Assembly: GCA_033032865.1 (NCBI GenBank)
Contig: JAWHQI010000505.1
Span: forward strand, 925,501-989,500
DNA length: 64,000 bases
Source of the DNA: Dactylorhiza incarnata
Taxonomy: Eukaryota; Streptophyta; Magnoliopsida; Asparagales; Orchidaceae
Direction: 5' to 3'
Shown: positions 13,001-25,123 of the stretch, piece after piece
Position numbering within the stretch: the first letter of the stretch is position 1
How the letters are laid out: every line of letters starts with the position of its first letter
Translations under genes and position numbers: made by a program
Notes under the pieces: model-generated
Database searches by the model: none
What the model was told of the DNA's origin: nothing
What the model saw: only the letters and a program-made list of their open reading frames with translations

Positions 13001-16000
13001 CATTGAACACAGGATGGATACCCATGCTCGCAGGAATGTCCAGCTCATAAGCATTCAACCCGATCCGCCTCAGGACTGCGTAGGGGCCAATTCGCCTGGC
13101 TCTTAACTTCTTATCAGGCCCCTGAAGGAGCCTCTCAGCACGGACTCTCACCATCACCTATTCACCAACCAGAAAGTGTTTTTCCCGTTTATGTTTGTCA
13201 GTCTGTTCCTTATAATGTTCGTTGCTTAAATTAATTTTGCGCCTAACTGATTCATGCAACTCATGCAAGTGACGTGTGAAGGACTCAACAGACTCACTAG
13301 GGCGTGACTCAATCAGGATGGGAATAAGATCAATATACTTCCTGGGGTCATAACCTGATACTACTTGAAACGGACTCAGACCAGTAGATCTATTGATGGA
13401 ACTGTTATATGCAAACTCAGCTATAGGGAGCACCGAGTCCCAACTAGACGCATGTTCACCAACTAGACACCTCAGTAGATTACCTAAACTTCTATTCACC
13501 ACCTCAGTCTGACCGTCTGTCTGAGGATGGTATGTAGATGAAAATTTTAGAGTAGTCCCGGTCTTGCGCCATAACGTCTTCCAAAAGTAGCTAACAAACC
13601 GCACATCTCGATCGGACACAATGGACTTTGGGAGACCGTGTAATCTAAAGACGTCACTCACAAATAAGGCCGCGACGCGGGGGGCATCGGCGGTCCTACT
13701 ACACGCGATAAAATGGGCCATCTTGGAGAACCGGTCGACCACGACAAAAATAGAATCATGCTTCCGCTGGGTGCGCGGAAGTCCAAGCACAAAGTACATA
13801 CTAATGTCCTCCCAAGGACGACGGGGAACGGGCAGGGGGTGTATAAGCCAGTGTTCTGCTTCGTTCCTTTGGCCGTTTGGCAAACACGACAATGTCGGAC
13901 GATACGAGCCACGTCCTTCTTCAGGCTCGGCCAATAGAAACGATCCTCTACTATAGCAATCGACTTATCCCGCCCGAAATGACCGGCGGCTCCTCCGACG
14001 TGTAATTCCCAAACTAAATAATCGCGGTACGAAGTGTTGGGCACGCACAAGCGGGAACCCCGGAATAAATACCTCTCAATGATCTGATACCCCTCAACAG
14101 GATCAGGAGGGTCCTTTGATAGCGCAGTTTACAGCTCGGCGAAATCAGGACAAGTGGGGTAGTCCATGATCAACCTCTCAAAACCATCCACCTGGGCCCT
14201 CAATGTGTGTAGTAGAGAAACTCGACGACTGAGTGCGTCGGCGGGCTTGTTCTCAACCCCAGCGCGGTGTTTGAGAACGTAGTGGAAATCCTGTAGATAC
14301 TCTACCCACTTCGCGTGTCGGTGACTCAGCTTCCTCTGGGAGTCGAGGTAGCGTAAGGCCTGGTGGTCGGAATAGAGTACAAACTCCCGGGGGAGGAGGT
14401 AATGTCTCCAATATCGTAACGACTGGACGATAACATAAAATTCTCTATCGTAGTTCGAGTATTTTTGCTTAGCCTCGTTCAGTTTCTCACTAAAGTAAGA
14501 AACTGGGTGTCCCTCTTGACTCAACACTCCCCCAATACCCACACCCAGTGGCGGACCCAGGATTTTTGCATGACCCGGGCACTAATAAAAATTAATTATA
14601 AAAGGCAACCTGGTGCACAAAGCATCCCGACGCAGCGAGAGTCCGGGGAAGGGTCCCACCACAAGGGTGAACCGTAGGCAAAGCTTACTCAACATTTTTG
14701 CAAGAGGCTGCTTCAAGTACTCGAAGTAAAAAAATTATGACTCATGTGCCTCTCTATTACTATTTTTTTATTTGATTTTACTTTCATAAAAACTTCTCCA
14801 TGATAATTTTTGCACAACAATAAAAAAAATTTATAACTAAATAATTTTAAGTAAAACTATAACTAAAAAATTTTAAGCATACAAACTTTCAGGAATGAAA
14901 CGAAACAGAAAAAAGTACATGTTGGCTCTTGCCTCTACAAGTCTCTTAGATTTGAGATGGAAAAGAGCTTGAAATGGTCCATGATTGAATCGAAATCAAG
15001 AGAGCAGGGAAAATGGTTGAAATTAAAATGAAACTTGGAATGGAAGAGGATTGGAGGAAGACATACCCGAACTGCCGCCATTGAACAGACTAAACTATCG
15101 CCTCTACAACTGCAACTCTGCGAGGATGAATGAAATCAAAATGAAAAACCCTCGAAATCAAAATGGAAAAACATGGAAATAATTTAAATCAAAATGAAAA
15201 GGAAAAAAACTTGGATTGGAAGAGGATTAGAGGAAGCCAACTAGACCGAAGACATACCTGCTCTCAAGAAAAACCTCGATAGGCCCAAGCAGTGTCATGG
15301 CGCGCCGGATGCGAAGGAGAGGAAAGATCAGGCACCGATCATCCCCTGATTTCACGAAATGGAGTCCCAGCTGGATGTCGCAGAGGTCCTGGAAGATGGA
15401 GTTAGGGGCTCGACTCGAGGGAAGATGCTCATCTTCATCTCCGGCGCGCTGTCGAGGAATCTGGATGGCGGAAAGTGGAACTGCGGAAGGAGTTAGGGCA
15501 TGCTCTGTTTTGCTGTAATTATAAAATTGCACGGAAGTCTTTTCCAATTAAAAGCATGTCAAGCAGTCTTTTCCGAAAACACGCCAGCAAGACTTTTCCG
15601 AAAATCAGAAAATCATACCCGGGCACGTGCCCGGGTATGCCTGCATGTGGGTCCGCCCCTGCCCACACCTGACGCATCACAAGCGACCTCGAAGGCTCTG
15701 CTAAAATCGGGGAGTCGAAGAACGGGAGCGGACGTCAGTTTGTCCTTAATCTCCTCAAATGCACGAGTGGCCGCGGCGGTCCACTGAAAGTCTCCCTTGC
15801 GTAAACAGCTAGTAAACGGGTCCATGATCGAGCTAAACCCCCTAACGAATCTCCTATAAAAGGTCGCAAGTCCATGAAAACTTCGGGCCTCATGAATGTT
15901 CGATGGTGTGGGCCACTCGCGGATGGACTGGACCTTCTCAGGGTCAACAAACACGCCTGAGGAGGAGATAATAAATCCAAGTGTACTGACTCGGATAAGA

Positions 16001-19000
16001 AGGAGCATTTCTTCATATTGATAAATAATTTCTCCTTCCGGAGAATGTCAAATAAGAGTCTCAAGTGCTCGAGGTGATCCAGTTCAGTATGACTATAAAT
16101 CAGGATGTCGTCAAAGTAAACGACTAGGAATTTGCCCATATAGGGTCGCGGAATCTGGGTCATGATTCGCATGAACGTGCTCGGGGCGTTCGAGGGCCCA
16201 AATGGCATGACCAGCCACTCATACAGACCGTCTTTAGTCTTAAATGTCATTTTCCACTCATCCCCCTCTCGAACTCTGATCTGGTGGTACCCGCTTCGGA
16301 GATCGATCTTCGAGAAGATCTGGGCTCCGGACATCGTATCTAATAGGTCATCCAACCGAGGGATCGGGAAACGGTACTTCACAGTAATCTTATTGATAGC
16401 TCTACTATCAATGAACATGCGCCAACTGTCGTCCTTCTTAGGGGTAAGAAGGGCGGGGACTGCACATGAGCTTAAACTCTCCCGAATAAACTGCTTCCGG
16501 AGAAGCTCGTTGACTTGCCTCTTGAGCTCAGCGTGCTCAATCGGATTCATGCGATAGTGTGGTAAATTTGGGAGCGAGGCCCCCGGGACTAAGTCAATAG
16601 CATGCTGGATGTCCCGCAGAGGGGGTAACTCATCAGGGAGCTCCTCAGGCATAAGGTCGGCGAACTCGTCTAACAACGATCGAACGGAGGGGTGAGGCTC
16701 AGGTGTAGGGCAATCAGGTGCCATGGTGGCTGCCACTACATACATAATTCCAGCATCAGTGCTGTTCCTCATAAACTCGCTGCGTCTCAGAATGTGCAGG
16801 GGCCTCGAGGCACTCGTGCTAACGGAAGGCTCAATCCGACCCTTGGGTCTCTCTCTGGGCTGGGTAGGTGATAGAGTGATCTTCCGCCCCTTGTCATAAA
16901 AGACACACGTGTTCGAGCGACCGAAGCATGTGACGTCGCGATCAAAAAGCCAGGGGCGGCCCAACAGAACATGAGCGACGTCCATGGGTATGACGTCGCA
17001 CCAGACCCGATCCTCTAAGGAAGCGATGTTGATCGGCACAAGACAGCGCCAGGTAACCTGTATCGCTGTCTTGTCTACCCAGATGACGCGATAGGGGTGT
17101 GGGTGAGGCTCAGCCTTCACCTGCATACGATCCAGACCTTTCTGGGCCACGATATTCACACAACTCCCACTATCGATGCCTAATTTGCAGGGTCCGCCTG
17201 CACTCGGGAAATACGTGTAGAAAATGGTGGTGCGGCGCCAGTCCTCATCGGTGCGTGGGGTATGTAGAAGGCGCCTGATCACTCCCACCTCTAGCGAACG
17301 CTCAGCGTCGCTCTCCCAACCCTCCTCAACGGCGGCAGTAATCTCCTCAGTCACCTTTTCATCTCCCTCTAAACCTTGCTCCTCATCCTCAATCAACAGA
17401 TTCCGCGTGGGGCACTGCGCTGCCACGTGTCCTCTGCCTGCACATCTATAACACTGGATACCCCCAGAGCGCTGGCCATCAGTAGCAGCGGCTTTGCCCT
17501 TTGTGTCAAGCGGGACACGTGGGGCCGTGGGTGTAGTAGTCTGGGGAGGAGCAGGTTTCCTGTACGTAGAGGACTCAGTTCGAGAAGGGAACTGCCTTGT
17601 GGTGGAGCGAAGGTACTGCTCATACTCAAGGGCGAGCTGGAATATCTGGTCAACCGTCTCGAGGCGGTGAGGAATCAGCTCTCTACGAATCTCAGATCGA
17701 AGACCGGCCTTAAACCGAGAGGCGGTGGCAATGGCCTCCTCAGAAATATCACTCCTGACAACGAGCTCATCGAAGCGTGCCATGTAATCAGTGACCGAAA
17801 GTGTGCCCTGCCGCAGATTTTGTAGCTGATCCAGTAACTGATCCCTATAGGAGGCAATGAGATATTTTCCTTTCAGTCTTTGCTTCATATCTTCCCATCG
17901 GGTGATGGGGTAGTAGCCATCCCTATCTATCGCTCTCTCCACGCTAATCCAAAACACCTTGGCCTGCCGACTAGCTTCATTTTGGCGAAGTGGACACAAC
18001 GCTCATCACTCATGTCGTACCACTCGAAGTAATGGTCCATGTCGAGGAGCCAATCGCTGAAAGCTTTCGGATCCAAGCGACCATCAAATGAGGGTGCGTC
18101 GAGGCGAATACGTCTGGTGACGTCATGCTCGTATTGGTATCCGCCTCTTCGTGGCTCCGGGTAATCCTCATAATACTCATCCCGGACGTACTCACGTCGA
18201 GCGGGTAGGGGCCCTTGCTCTCGGCGTCCGAGATCAGGATAGTCATCGTGGTCTGGATCACGACGGCCGTGCAGTGGTGTGCGGGCCCTATGGTCCTGAG
18301 GAAAAACTCGGGGTCTATCGCGCTGCTGAGGATATCTATCATCGTCACGGTCTGGCCGACGTTCAGGGGCGGGGCGACGACGGGGAGCGTCACGACGGTA
18401 CTGCTCGGGAGGTGGAGGAGCTCCCCTCTGTCGTGGAGGAATGCGCGGGTCCGGACGAAGGGAAATTGCCAGCTCATGTTCGCGTGGTTCCCCTTCTTGG
18501 GAGGGTGCGTCACTTGGGTTCTCTAGACGTCCTAACCGGGTATTCACCTCTGCGAGGTCACGTCGGAAACCCTGGAATTGGGTGCCCATGGTGTCTAGCC
18601 GATCGAGGACAAGGCGCTGAAATTCCGCGAACGACGCGCCCGAGTTTGAACTATTTGCTCGCTCATCAACAACGTTCGGATCAGACATCGGGGATCTATA
18701 AGCCCTACCACTACGGAGCATAGACGTGGCCCAAACCTTGGGCTCTGATACCAACTGATGTAGGGTGGGCTGTGTAGTGGACTCCTAGAATGCACACTAG
18801 TTACGTGTAGGGGCTGATTTAAATAAACCTAATGGCTATATGCAGCAAATACTTTACGTCGGGCGCTTTAATTAATAGAAGCAACTAAACACCATAACAA
18901 ATTAAAACATCCAACCATAAATTAAGAAAACAATTTCTTTAGGCTAAGGCATTGGCTTTCCTCTGCACGGAGGGCCAAAAGTAAGCGCGCGGCGATTTGA

Positions 19001-22000
19001 TCCGATCTGCAGTTAGAGACTTCACGAGAGAATAACTAAACGAACTATAGATTCCAACAAACATGAAATAACCACGCCGACACAATATCTAGTTACCAAC
19101 AATCCATACAAAGCACAACAAAAGAAAAGACAAATTAGGGCTGCTGTAATCTTAAGTGAAACTGAAATTTTGGAGGGGTTTTGGTGGTTCCCGGTGGTGG
19201 GGGCTTGGATCGGATGAGGGAGGGGTCGGTAAGTGGTGGTTGGGTGAGATCGAGATGGAGGGTGGCCGGATCTGGACAATACTACCCAGATTCGGACAGA
19301 TCAGGGATGGGGAGGGAGCCTGCCGGGAGGGGGGAATTGTTGGCAGTGGGTATGGAGGGTGAGGGGCTGGCTGGAATGGCGCCGGACTGGATCTGGACAG
19401 GCCGGTCCAGATCTGGACAGTTCCGGCTTCTGCAGTGGACAGGGAGGAGGCGGGCTGAACTGGGCTGCCGTGGGGTTGCTGTTAGGGGCTGGCGGCGTGC
19501 GACTGTAAGGAGCAGGGAGGGGCGGCGGCAAATGGATGGCAGGCGAGTGGAGGTCGGGGATTAACGGGGGGGGGGGGGGGGGGCTGGCAGCAGGGATTTG
19601 ATGGAGGCTGACGGCTGGGGCTTTGACAGGAAGTTGGCGGTTAGGGTTTGTAGGGGGTGGCTGCAGGTGGAGGAAGGGGAGGAGAACAAGAGAATGAGGA
19701 TACTTACCCAAGGAGTCGTCACCAAGGGGGCTCCACGGAATCGGCACCGCGGAGGGGATCACCGGAAATGAGGAAGAGAATCTCCAAATTTCAGCAATGC
19801 CCAAAATCTGCAGTCCTAGGTCTTATTTATAATGAAACAATATTAGGACAACCAAGATGGACGGCTATGATTGGCCGTCGATTTCGTGGCCAAAAGTACA
19901 AGAAATAATAGTCGAAATACAACATGCTATATATGAAAATTCATCCGGACGACGAGTCGGACGCAACCACGGTGGCGGATCGCCGATCCGGTCAAGCTCG
20001 CCTGCGAGAATATTTGGAGATCCTGTGAGGAAGGTTCTATCTATATTCTAAGATCTTGCATGCAATATTGGAGGCCTATTAACAATGTCAAAGATCAACT
20101 ATCGTCACTGAAGCATACCTACATGAACATGAAGTTGTTCGTCAGCTATCTTGTCCCTATACGGCCTACTAAATGGTGCCAAAATACGAACTGACATCTC
20201 ACAGGACTCACTCATGTTGTTCTTGCTAGGCACAGTTCCGCAACCATTCTTTTCTTTTATTGTTTTCACCAGATGCTAATTTGCTACATTATCAATAGGT
20301 TTTCCTTGCAGGTTCTTCGTGGATCTTGCCCATTGCCATTCCTATACCTTATTGCCACAACTTTTCTCAATGCTTCGCCTACTTGGATGAGTTGCTTATG
20401 TTCATGATTCTCGTCATTCTGGCTTCAAGTTAGCTTATGTTATCATCTTATCAATATCACCTTTATTAGTTGGATGTTGTATTTCATGGGCATACTCTTG
20501 TAGGATCCTGACTGAAATCGAATGTGTTTGTCTTGTAGCGCTATCTCCACCTATATAAGGAGCCCTTAGTTGTGAAGTCTTTCATCTTTGGATCATTTAG
20601 GTTTTGGGCTCTCTCGGAGAGAAAAGCGCTTTGGATGATCCATCCTCCAGTGTTAGGCGGGGGCTTGTCTCCCAAGTTTGTATCTTCTATTTTCATGCAG
20701 TGCAATTTATTCGTTGGTGTTCGTAGTTCTTGATACGGCGCAGCTTGTTTGTATCAATTGGTCCGACTTGCCGCTCTCCTAGGGTTTTCACCGGAACCCT
20801 AAGTGGATCTGTTGATCAACCGTGGATTCCTCCCACGTGGGGGCCGCCTTTCGTCGTGTCGTACAATGCAATTCCGCCAGCTTCAATCTCCGCACAACAC
20901 GTCTTCTCCACGAGTCTTCTTCCACAATCGCCTTCGACTTGTTCTCTCCCGCACTCGTCTTCTGCAAGCCGTATTTCTCTTAGCGCGCCGCGACTGCTTA
21001 CGCCTGAGTCGTCTGCCCTTGATGCTGCACGACTTCGCGACTCCCAGTTCCACCGCCGCACACGCTCCTTCTCCCATTTTGGACGCTGCACAACTTTGCT
21101 GCTCCCAGTGTCGTCGTCCGAGCCCAACTGCACACCTCTTGTGCACTGTCTTTCCGGAGTGACCCCCCAACGCCTCCTGCTGCATCCCGTCGGCCCTCGC
21201 CCTCCTTCCCCGCCATGGCATTCCTTCCAGACTTATTTCACGCTCGATATGATTGAATCAAAGCTGCCATGGATGACCTCCTTGCCATGGTGCTTGTGCT
21301 TCGTCGCCGGCTTCTTTCTCAAGCACCATTACCGCCCATGTCCACCTCTCTGCTCCCCAATGGGTCTCCTCCTCTACGCATCTCCCCGCCGACCTCATGT
21401 ACCGCGCCTTCGATGGATAAACCTTCCGCCATGCCCCTTTCACTTTTCAGCAGCCTCAGGCCGCACCCCCCTTTTTGTGCAGTGTTCCACCCCCCACGCC
21501 CTCCCTGTCCCCCTTAATAATAGTCGTCTTCTGTACTCCACCTTGCCCATGGTTCACCCACATCCTCACCCATCTATCTCTCTGTGTACATCTCATGGCC
21601 CACATTCTCTCTCCATCATTACTTCCTCATGTCCTTTTTCAACCGGTGCACCACATGCACACAACCAACATGTCTCCTTGTGGGTTTTATATACCCACTT
21701 TCGTACACATCGATCGTCTTGCCACATTCGCTATGGCGCCTCGTCACCACCACTCCTTTTTTTGCTGAAATTATTTTCACCCCTCAGGTTGCAAAGGATC
21801 CCAACAAAGTCGCTCATTGGTTCTTAATCTCGTCATGACCCTACCCACGACCATGGCCCAACTGGCGTGTTTTACACCACAACTTCAGTCTTCAAGGCCC
21901 CTCTCGCTCGACCTTGGGGGCATGGTCGCTTTTCAGGACGGGTGTGTTGATACGTATACACATTGCGTACATGTCATCAACATGCACTCGGACAATCGGC

Positions 22001-25000
22001 CTCATGGCCCTCACCTCACGAGAGTCTCTCAAAAGACGTTTATACCTTTATAATAATATTGTATTAATTATGTGTCATTTTGTACTTTACTATGTTTGTC
22101 TTTTAGCGGAGTCTCCATCTTTGGATCAGTTAGGTTTTGGGTTCTCTGGGAGAGAAAAGTGCTTTGGAGGACCCAACCTCCAAGAACTAGGCGGGGGCTT
22201 GTCTCCCGAGTTTGTATCCTCTATTTTCATGCAATGCAATTTCTTCGTTGGTGTTCGTAGTTCTTGATACGACGCATTTTGTTTGTATCAAATTCATATC
22301 GATTTCTCGCTTCATCCAATCAAGTCATAAAACTTGTAAACACGCTATTTTCCAAACATGTTTTCTACTTCTGCTAAAATGAACACTTGATAACTGTCTG
22401 GTTATAAGGTTTTTGTTAAAGTAACTATCCAATATTGTATATCATGTGCATGATTGGAGATAAATCTAGTGGTGATGATGATGTGTATGATTGAAGGCAT
22501 GTGCTTAAAGTTATACTTATTTACCATTTAAGTTTGTTTGTCTTGTGATTATGTTAGTGTCTACAAATGTAGTTTTGTGTATGTCGGGAAGGAGGCCTTG
22601 ATAATATTCTCCATATTAGCTATCTTCCTCCTTATGAAAATATTGGTAGTAGCTAATTGTAGACACTAACTCAAATGTTGTTGCCTAGCCGCTTGACTAC
22701 ATGGCCCATGTACCGCCCGTCCTAAAATCAGACGCCATGGTCTAAAACAAGAAGGTATTTAAGCTAACTTCAGTTGCAAATGAGGTTGTTTTACTTGTTA
22801 GAATGAACTATGCAGACTTTATTCTCTTCTTTCATAATAGTGACCCGCCCTTCTTATTTTTCTTTAGCTACGAACAAGAACTCAGGGCTTAAACCACTAA
22901 CTCTAGCTTAGCCTTTTTGTGGCTTGCTTTTGCTTTCTTTTTATGAGATGAGGTAACACTTCCCTTCTAGTTTGAAAACTCATGATTCTACTATATATCA
23001 CTTTTTTATTTGAACGAAAGTCGATTTAATCGTATAAACACTTATGACCACTCCCTTTATGCCCTTGGATGATTATCCCTCTGACACTACGATCTTTAAC
23101 CTAATGATGTTGTTTGTAGATCGAAATATTTCGTGTATTGGATAACACTTGTCTGTCTACAGCTCCATTGCTTGTGCAACATATATCGTGACATCCTTAG
23201 AGAAGAGGATACCTATATTACCAAAAATCCATAGAAAACCCTAAATTTCAAATAGAAATACGCGTAGTTCAAATATTATGTTTATGCTCAACAACAATAT
23301 GGTTATTAACCCAGTCAGCACTGCCTCGACCCAAATCCAATTCTGAAACATTTCAAAAAATCTATAGTTGCAAAATGATAACTTTTGAAATTGCATGAAT
23401 GCAGGATAGCAATTTTTTTTAATTTCGTAGGAAGAGGCAATAAAAATGTAAGTATTTAGAACTTTCACTCATGCCACTAATAATTATCATAAGTTCATAA
23501 CAGTGGGTTCCATTAGTTTGCGGCTTTGCGCTCTCATCAATGTTGAGTGAATATCTGTAGCTTCTTTAAACCATTTGCCTGTTCAGGCGTTTCTTGTGCT
23601 AATATTCAGGCAATTTTTTACAATCATTTTATGTATTGTCGACAAATAATATTTCATATGCAGGTTCAGGAATGTCAGGTGGTTATGGATCCTCGAACAA
23701 AGGAATCTCGTGGGTTTGCATTTGTAACAATGGAAAATGTGGAGGATGCAAACCGTTGCATCAAACACTTGGATCAATCTGTCTTGGAAGGACGCGTAAT
23801 GGTTGTGGAAAAGGTATATATATTTTTAGAAATAAAACATATTATTTATATTCTCATTTATAGAAGTGTTGCCTAATTTCTTTTGACATCAGGTTTGGTA
23901 TGTGTAGCTCCATCGAATCCTGAAATGCTCTTAACAGTATGTACCACTCTCTTGTCGACATGAGCGCCACATCGACATCTCTGTTATCAATTCGAATCCG
24001 ACTATATTAGAGCGGATTGTATGCCCTAAATTCCTTTTTGTTCCTCGTCCTCATGACTAACATATGATATCCTCCGTGGTATGTCCTCGTGTCAATTACA
24101 GACATCCCTTTAAATTAACTGGATAGTGTTCATCTTTCTCGACTTTAATTCTTGTTTTGAAAGTATTTCATATTGATTTTAATGTCTATATGGATATAGA
24201 CTATATCTCGGATCAAGCTTGACAACAAGCAAATACCCTGGTCAAATAGACTGATAGTCTAGTTATGCTTGTTAAGTGGTTCGTTTATATTAGTTCATAC
24301 AATGGCGCTACAGATATAATTTATATTTGAATTAAAATTTTAAGATCTATGCTCTGAATTTATATGTGATACATTATCTTTTTCATCATCTCTAGTGTGC
24401 ATCTTATGTAACAGGCCAAAAGGCTTCGAGGGAGGACACCTACTCCTGGAAAATACCGAGGTGCAAGGGAAAGAAGAGGTACACCATAAAACATCTTAAA
24501 TTTTCTTCTAAATATTACTGCAGCATAATACTATTTATTTACATATTCATTTAGTTGAATATCTATTATTTTTATTATTATTGGTGTAATGTTATCTAAA
24601 ACCTATATCCTATATATATGCCTGATAAGTTTTGATTTTTTTTCATGTGTTCCCTTGTCAACTTGGTATCAGAGCCTCGTGTCGTTCTCTGGAGCCTCGC
24701 TGCAACCCGCTAGCTCTTCCGCAGGTTCGTAAGCTCGTCGACAGGTCGCAAACTTGTTGACAGGTCATCTGCTCCTCGCAAGCTCGTCGATAGCTTGCCA
24801 ACACTCTTTCCAGCTTGCCAGTTCCTCGTCGACGGCTCATCGCTCTTTCCAGCTCGTCAACTGCTCGTCGCTCCTCGCCAACTTGTTGACAACTCACCAA
24901 CTTCTTGTCAACAACTTGACGCTCTTCCATCAGCCTTCCAGCGAGGCGAGGAAGTCCTTCCGAGCCTCTAGGCTCCTTCTATCCCTTTGACCAACTGTTA

Positions 25001-25088
25001 TGTAAAGAGGTAGTAGGAGGTGGAGATGACAATGAAGGTGCGGAGGGATACTACGGAGCCGGAACCGTGACTGCCTAAGCGGGGTGTG

Positions 25089-25123
<35 letters not shown>

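Larger units (their letters stand above)
12522..18754 (-). pseudogene. Gypsy 1 gag-pol polyprotein, broken
   Basis: Gag 18754-~17960 (RS/Pro-rich linker, then [16 protein letters not shown] and [16 protein letters not shown]), then a frameshift near 17930-18000. The frame to 15735 holds the CCHC knuckle [14 protein letters not shown], protease with intact IDSGS, and RT with [12 protein letters not shown] frameshift follows near 16000, then RNase H start to CDASG. An hAT-like element (14546-15661) splits RNase H; the second part is 14542-14129 ([19 protein letters not shown]). Integrase follows with a zinc finger ([16 protein letters not shown]), core IVSDRDVRF and HPQTDGQTE, and GPY motif [13 protein letters not shown]; there are breaks near 13920 and 12951. 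A chromodomain-like [10 protein letters not shown]...DDTW lies near 12700, with the tail FVYSRRRA in the LTR. It is not functional as it stands. Confidence 0.88.
11292..20012 (-). mobile_element. Gypsy (chromovirus-type) LTR retrotransposon 1, interrupted by an hAT-like element
   Basis: On the - strand: 5' LTR 20012-18756 (its outer ~52 bp missing), primer-binding site 18753-18741, gag-pol 18754-12522, polypurine tract, 3' LTR 12594-11292. pol order is protease-RT-RNase H-integrase (Ty3/Gypsy) with a chromodomain-like C-terminus. About 38 mismatches by eye over ~1,248 aligned LTR bases (about 3%) suggest a moderately young insertion. The truncated right LTR leaves no target duplication to test. 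It sits antisense in intron 3 of the SR45a-like gene. Confidence 0.9.
20503..22290 (+). mobile_element. Small LTR retroelement without recognisable pol
   Basis: Two related LTRs (20503-20756, 21945-22290) enclose 1.2 kb that contains a 365-codon frame (20730-21827) with no recognised domain and strong Ser/Pro/His bias. A G-rich stretch (CCTTGGGGGCATGG near 21911) precedes the second LTR. No RT or integrase is visible, so I read it as a non-autonomous or internally deleted element. Confidence 0.6.
1079..23663 (+). other. Intron 3 of the SR45a-like gene, 22.6 kb, filled with transposable elements
   Basis: It is bounded by GTATGA (1079) and TGCAG (23663) in phase 0, and the flanking exons complete one RRM. 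It contains, in order: a SINE fragment, an LTR-like repeat, Copia 1, gag/pol fragments, Gypsy 1 (- strand, with an hAT-like insert), a two-LTR element, and about 1.4 kb of AT-rich sequence. That unspliced length can be transcribed and removed is inferred from the intact exons, not shown. Confidence 0.8.

Noticed and set aside
20730..21827. 365-codon frame as a host gene
   Set aside because: It begins in one LTR and runs through the internal region. Its Ser/Pro/His-rich composition follows from the pyrimidine-rich DNA.
24664..24676. tRNA gene
   Set aside because: TGGTATCAGAGC and its variants are primer-binding sites complementary to the tRNA 3' end; no cloverleaf surrounds them.
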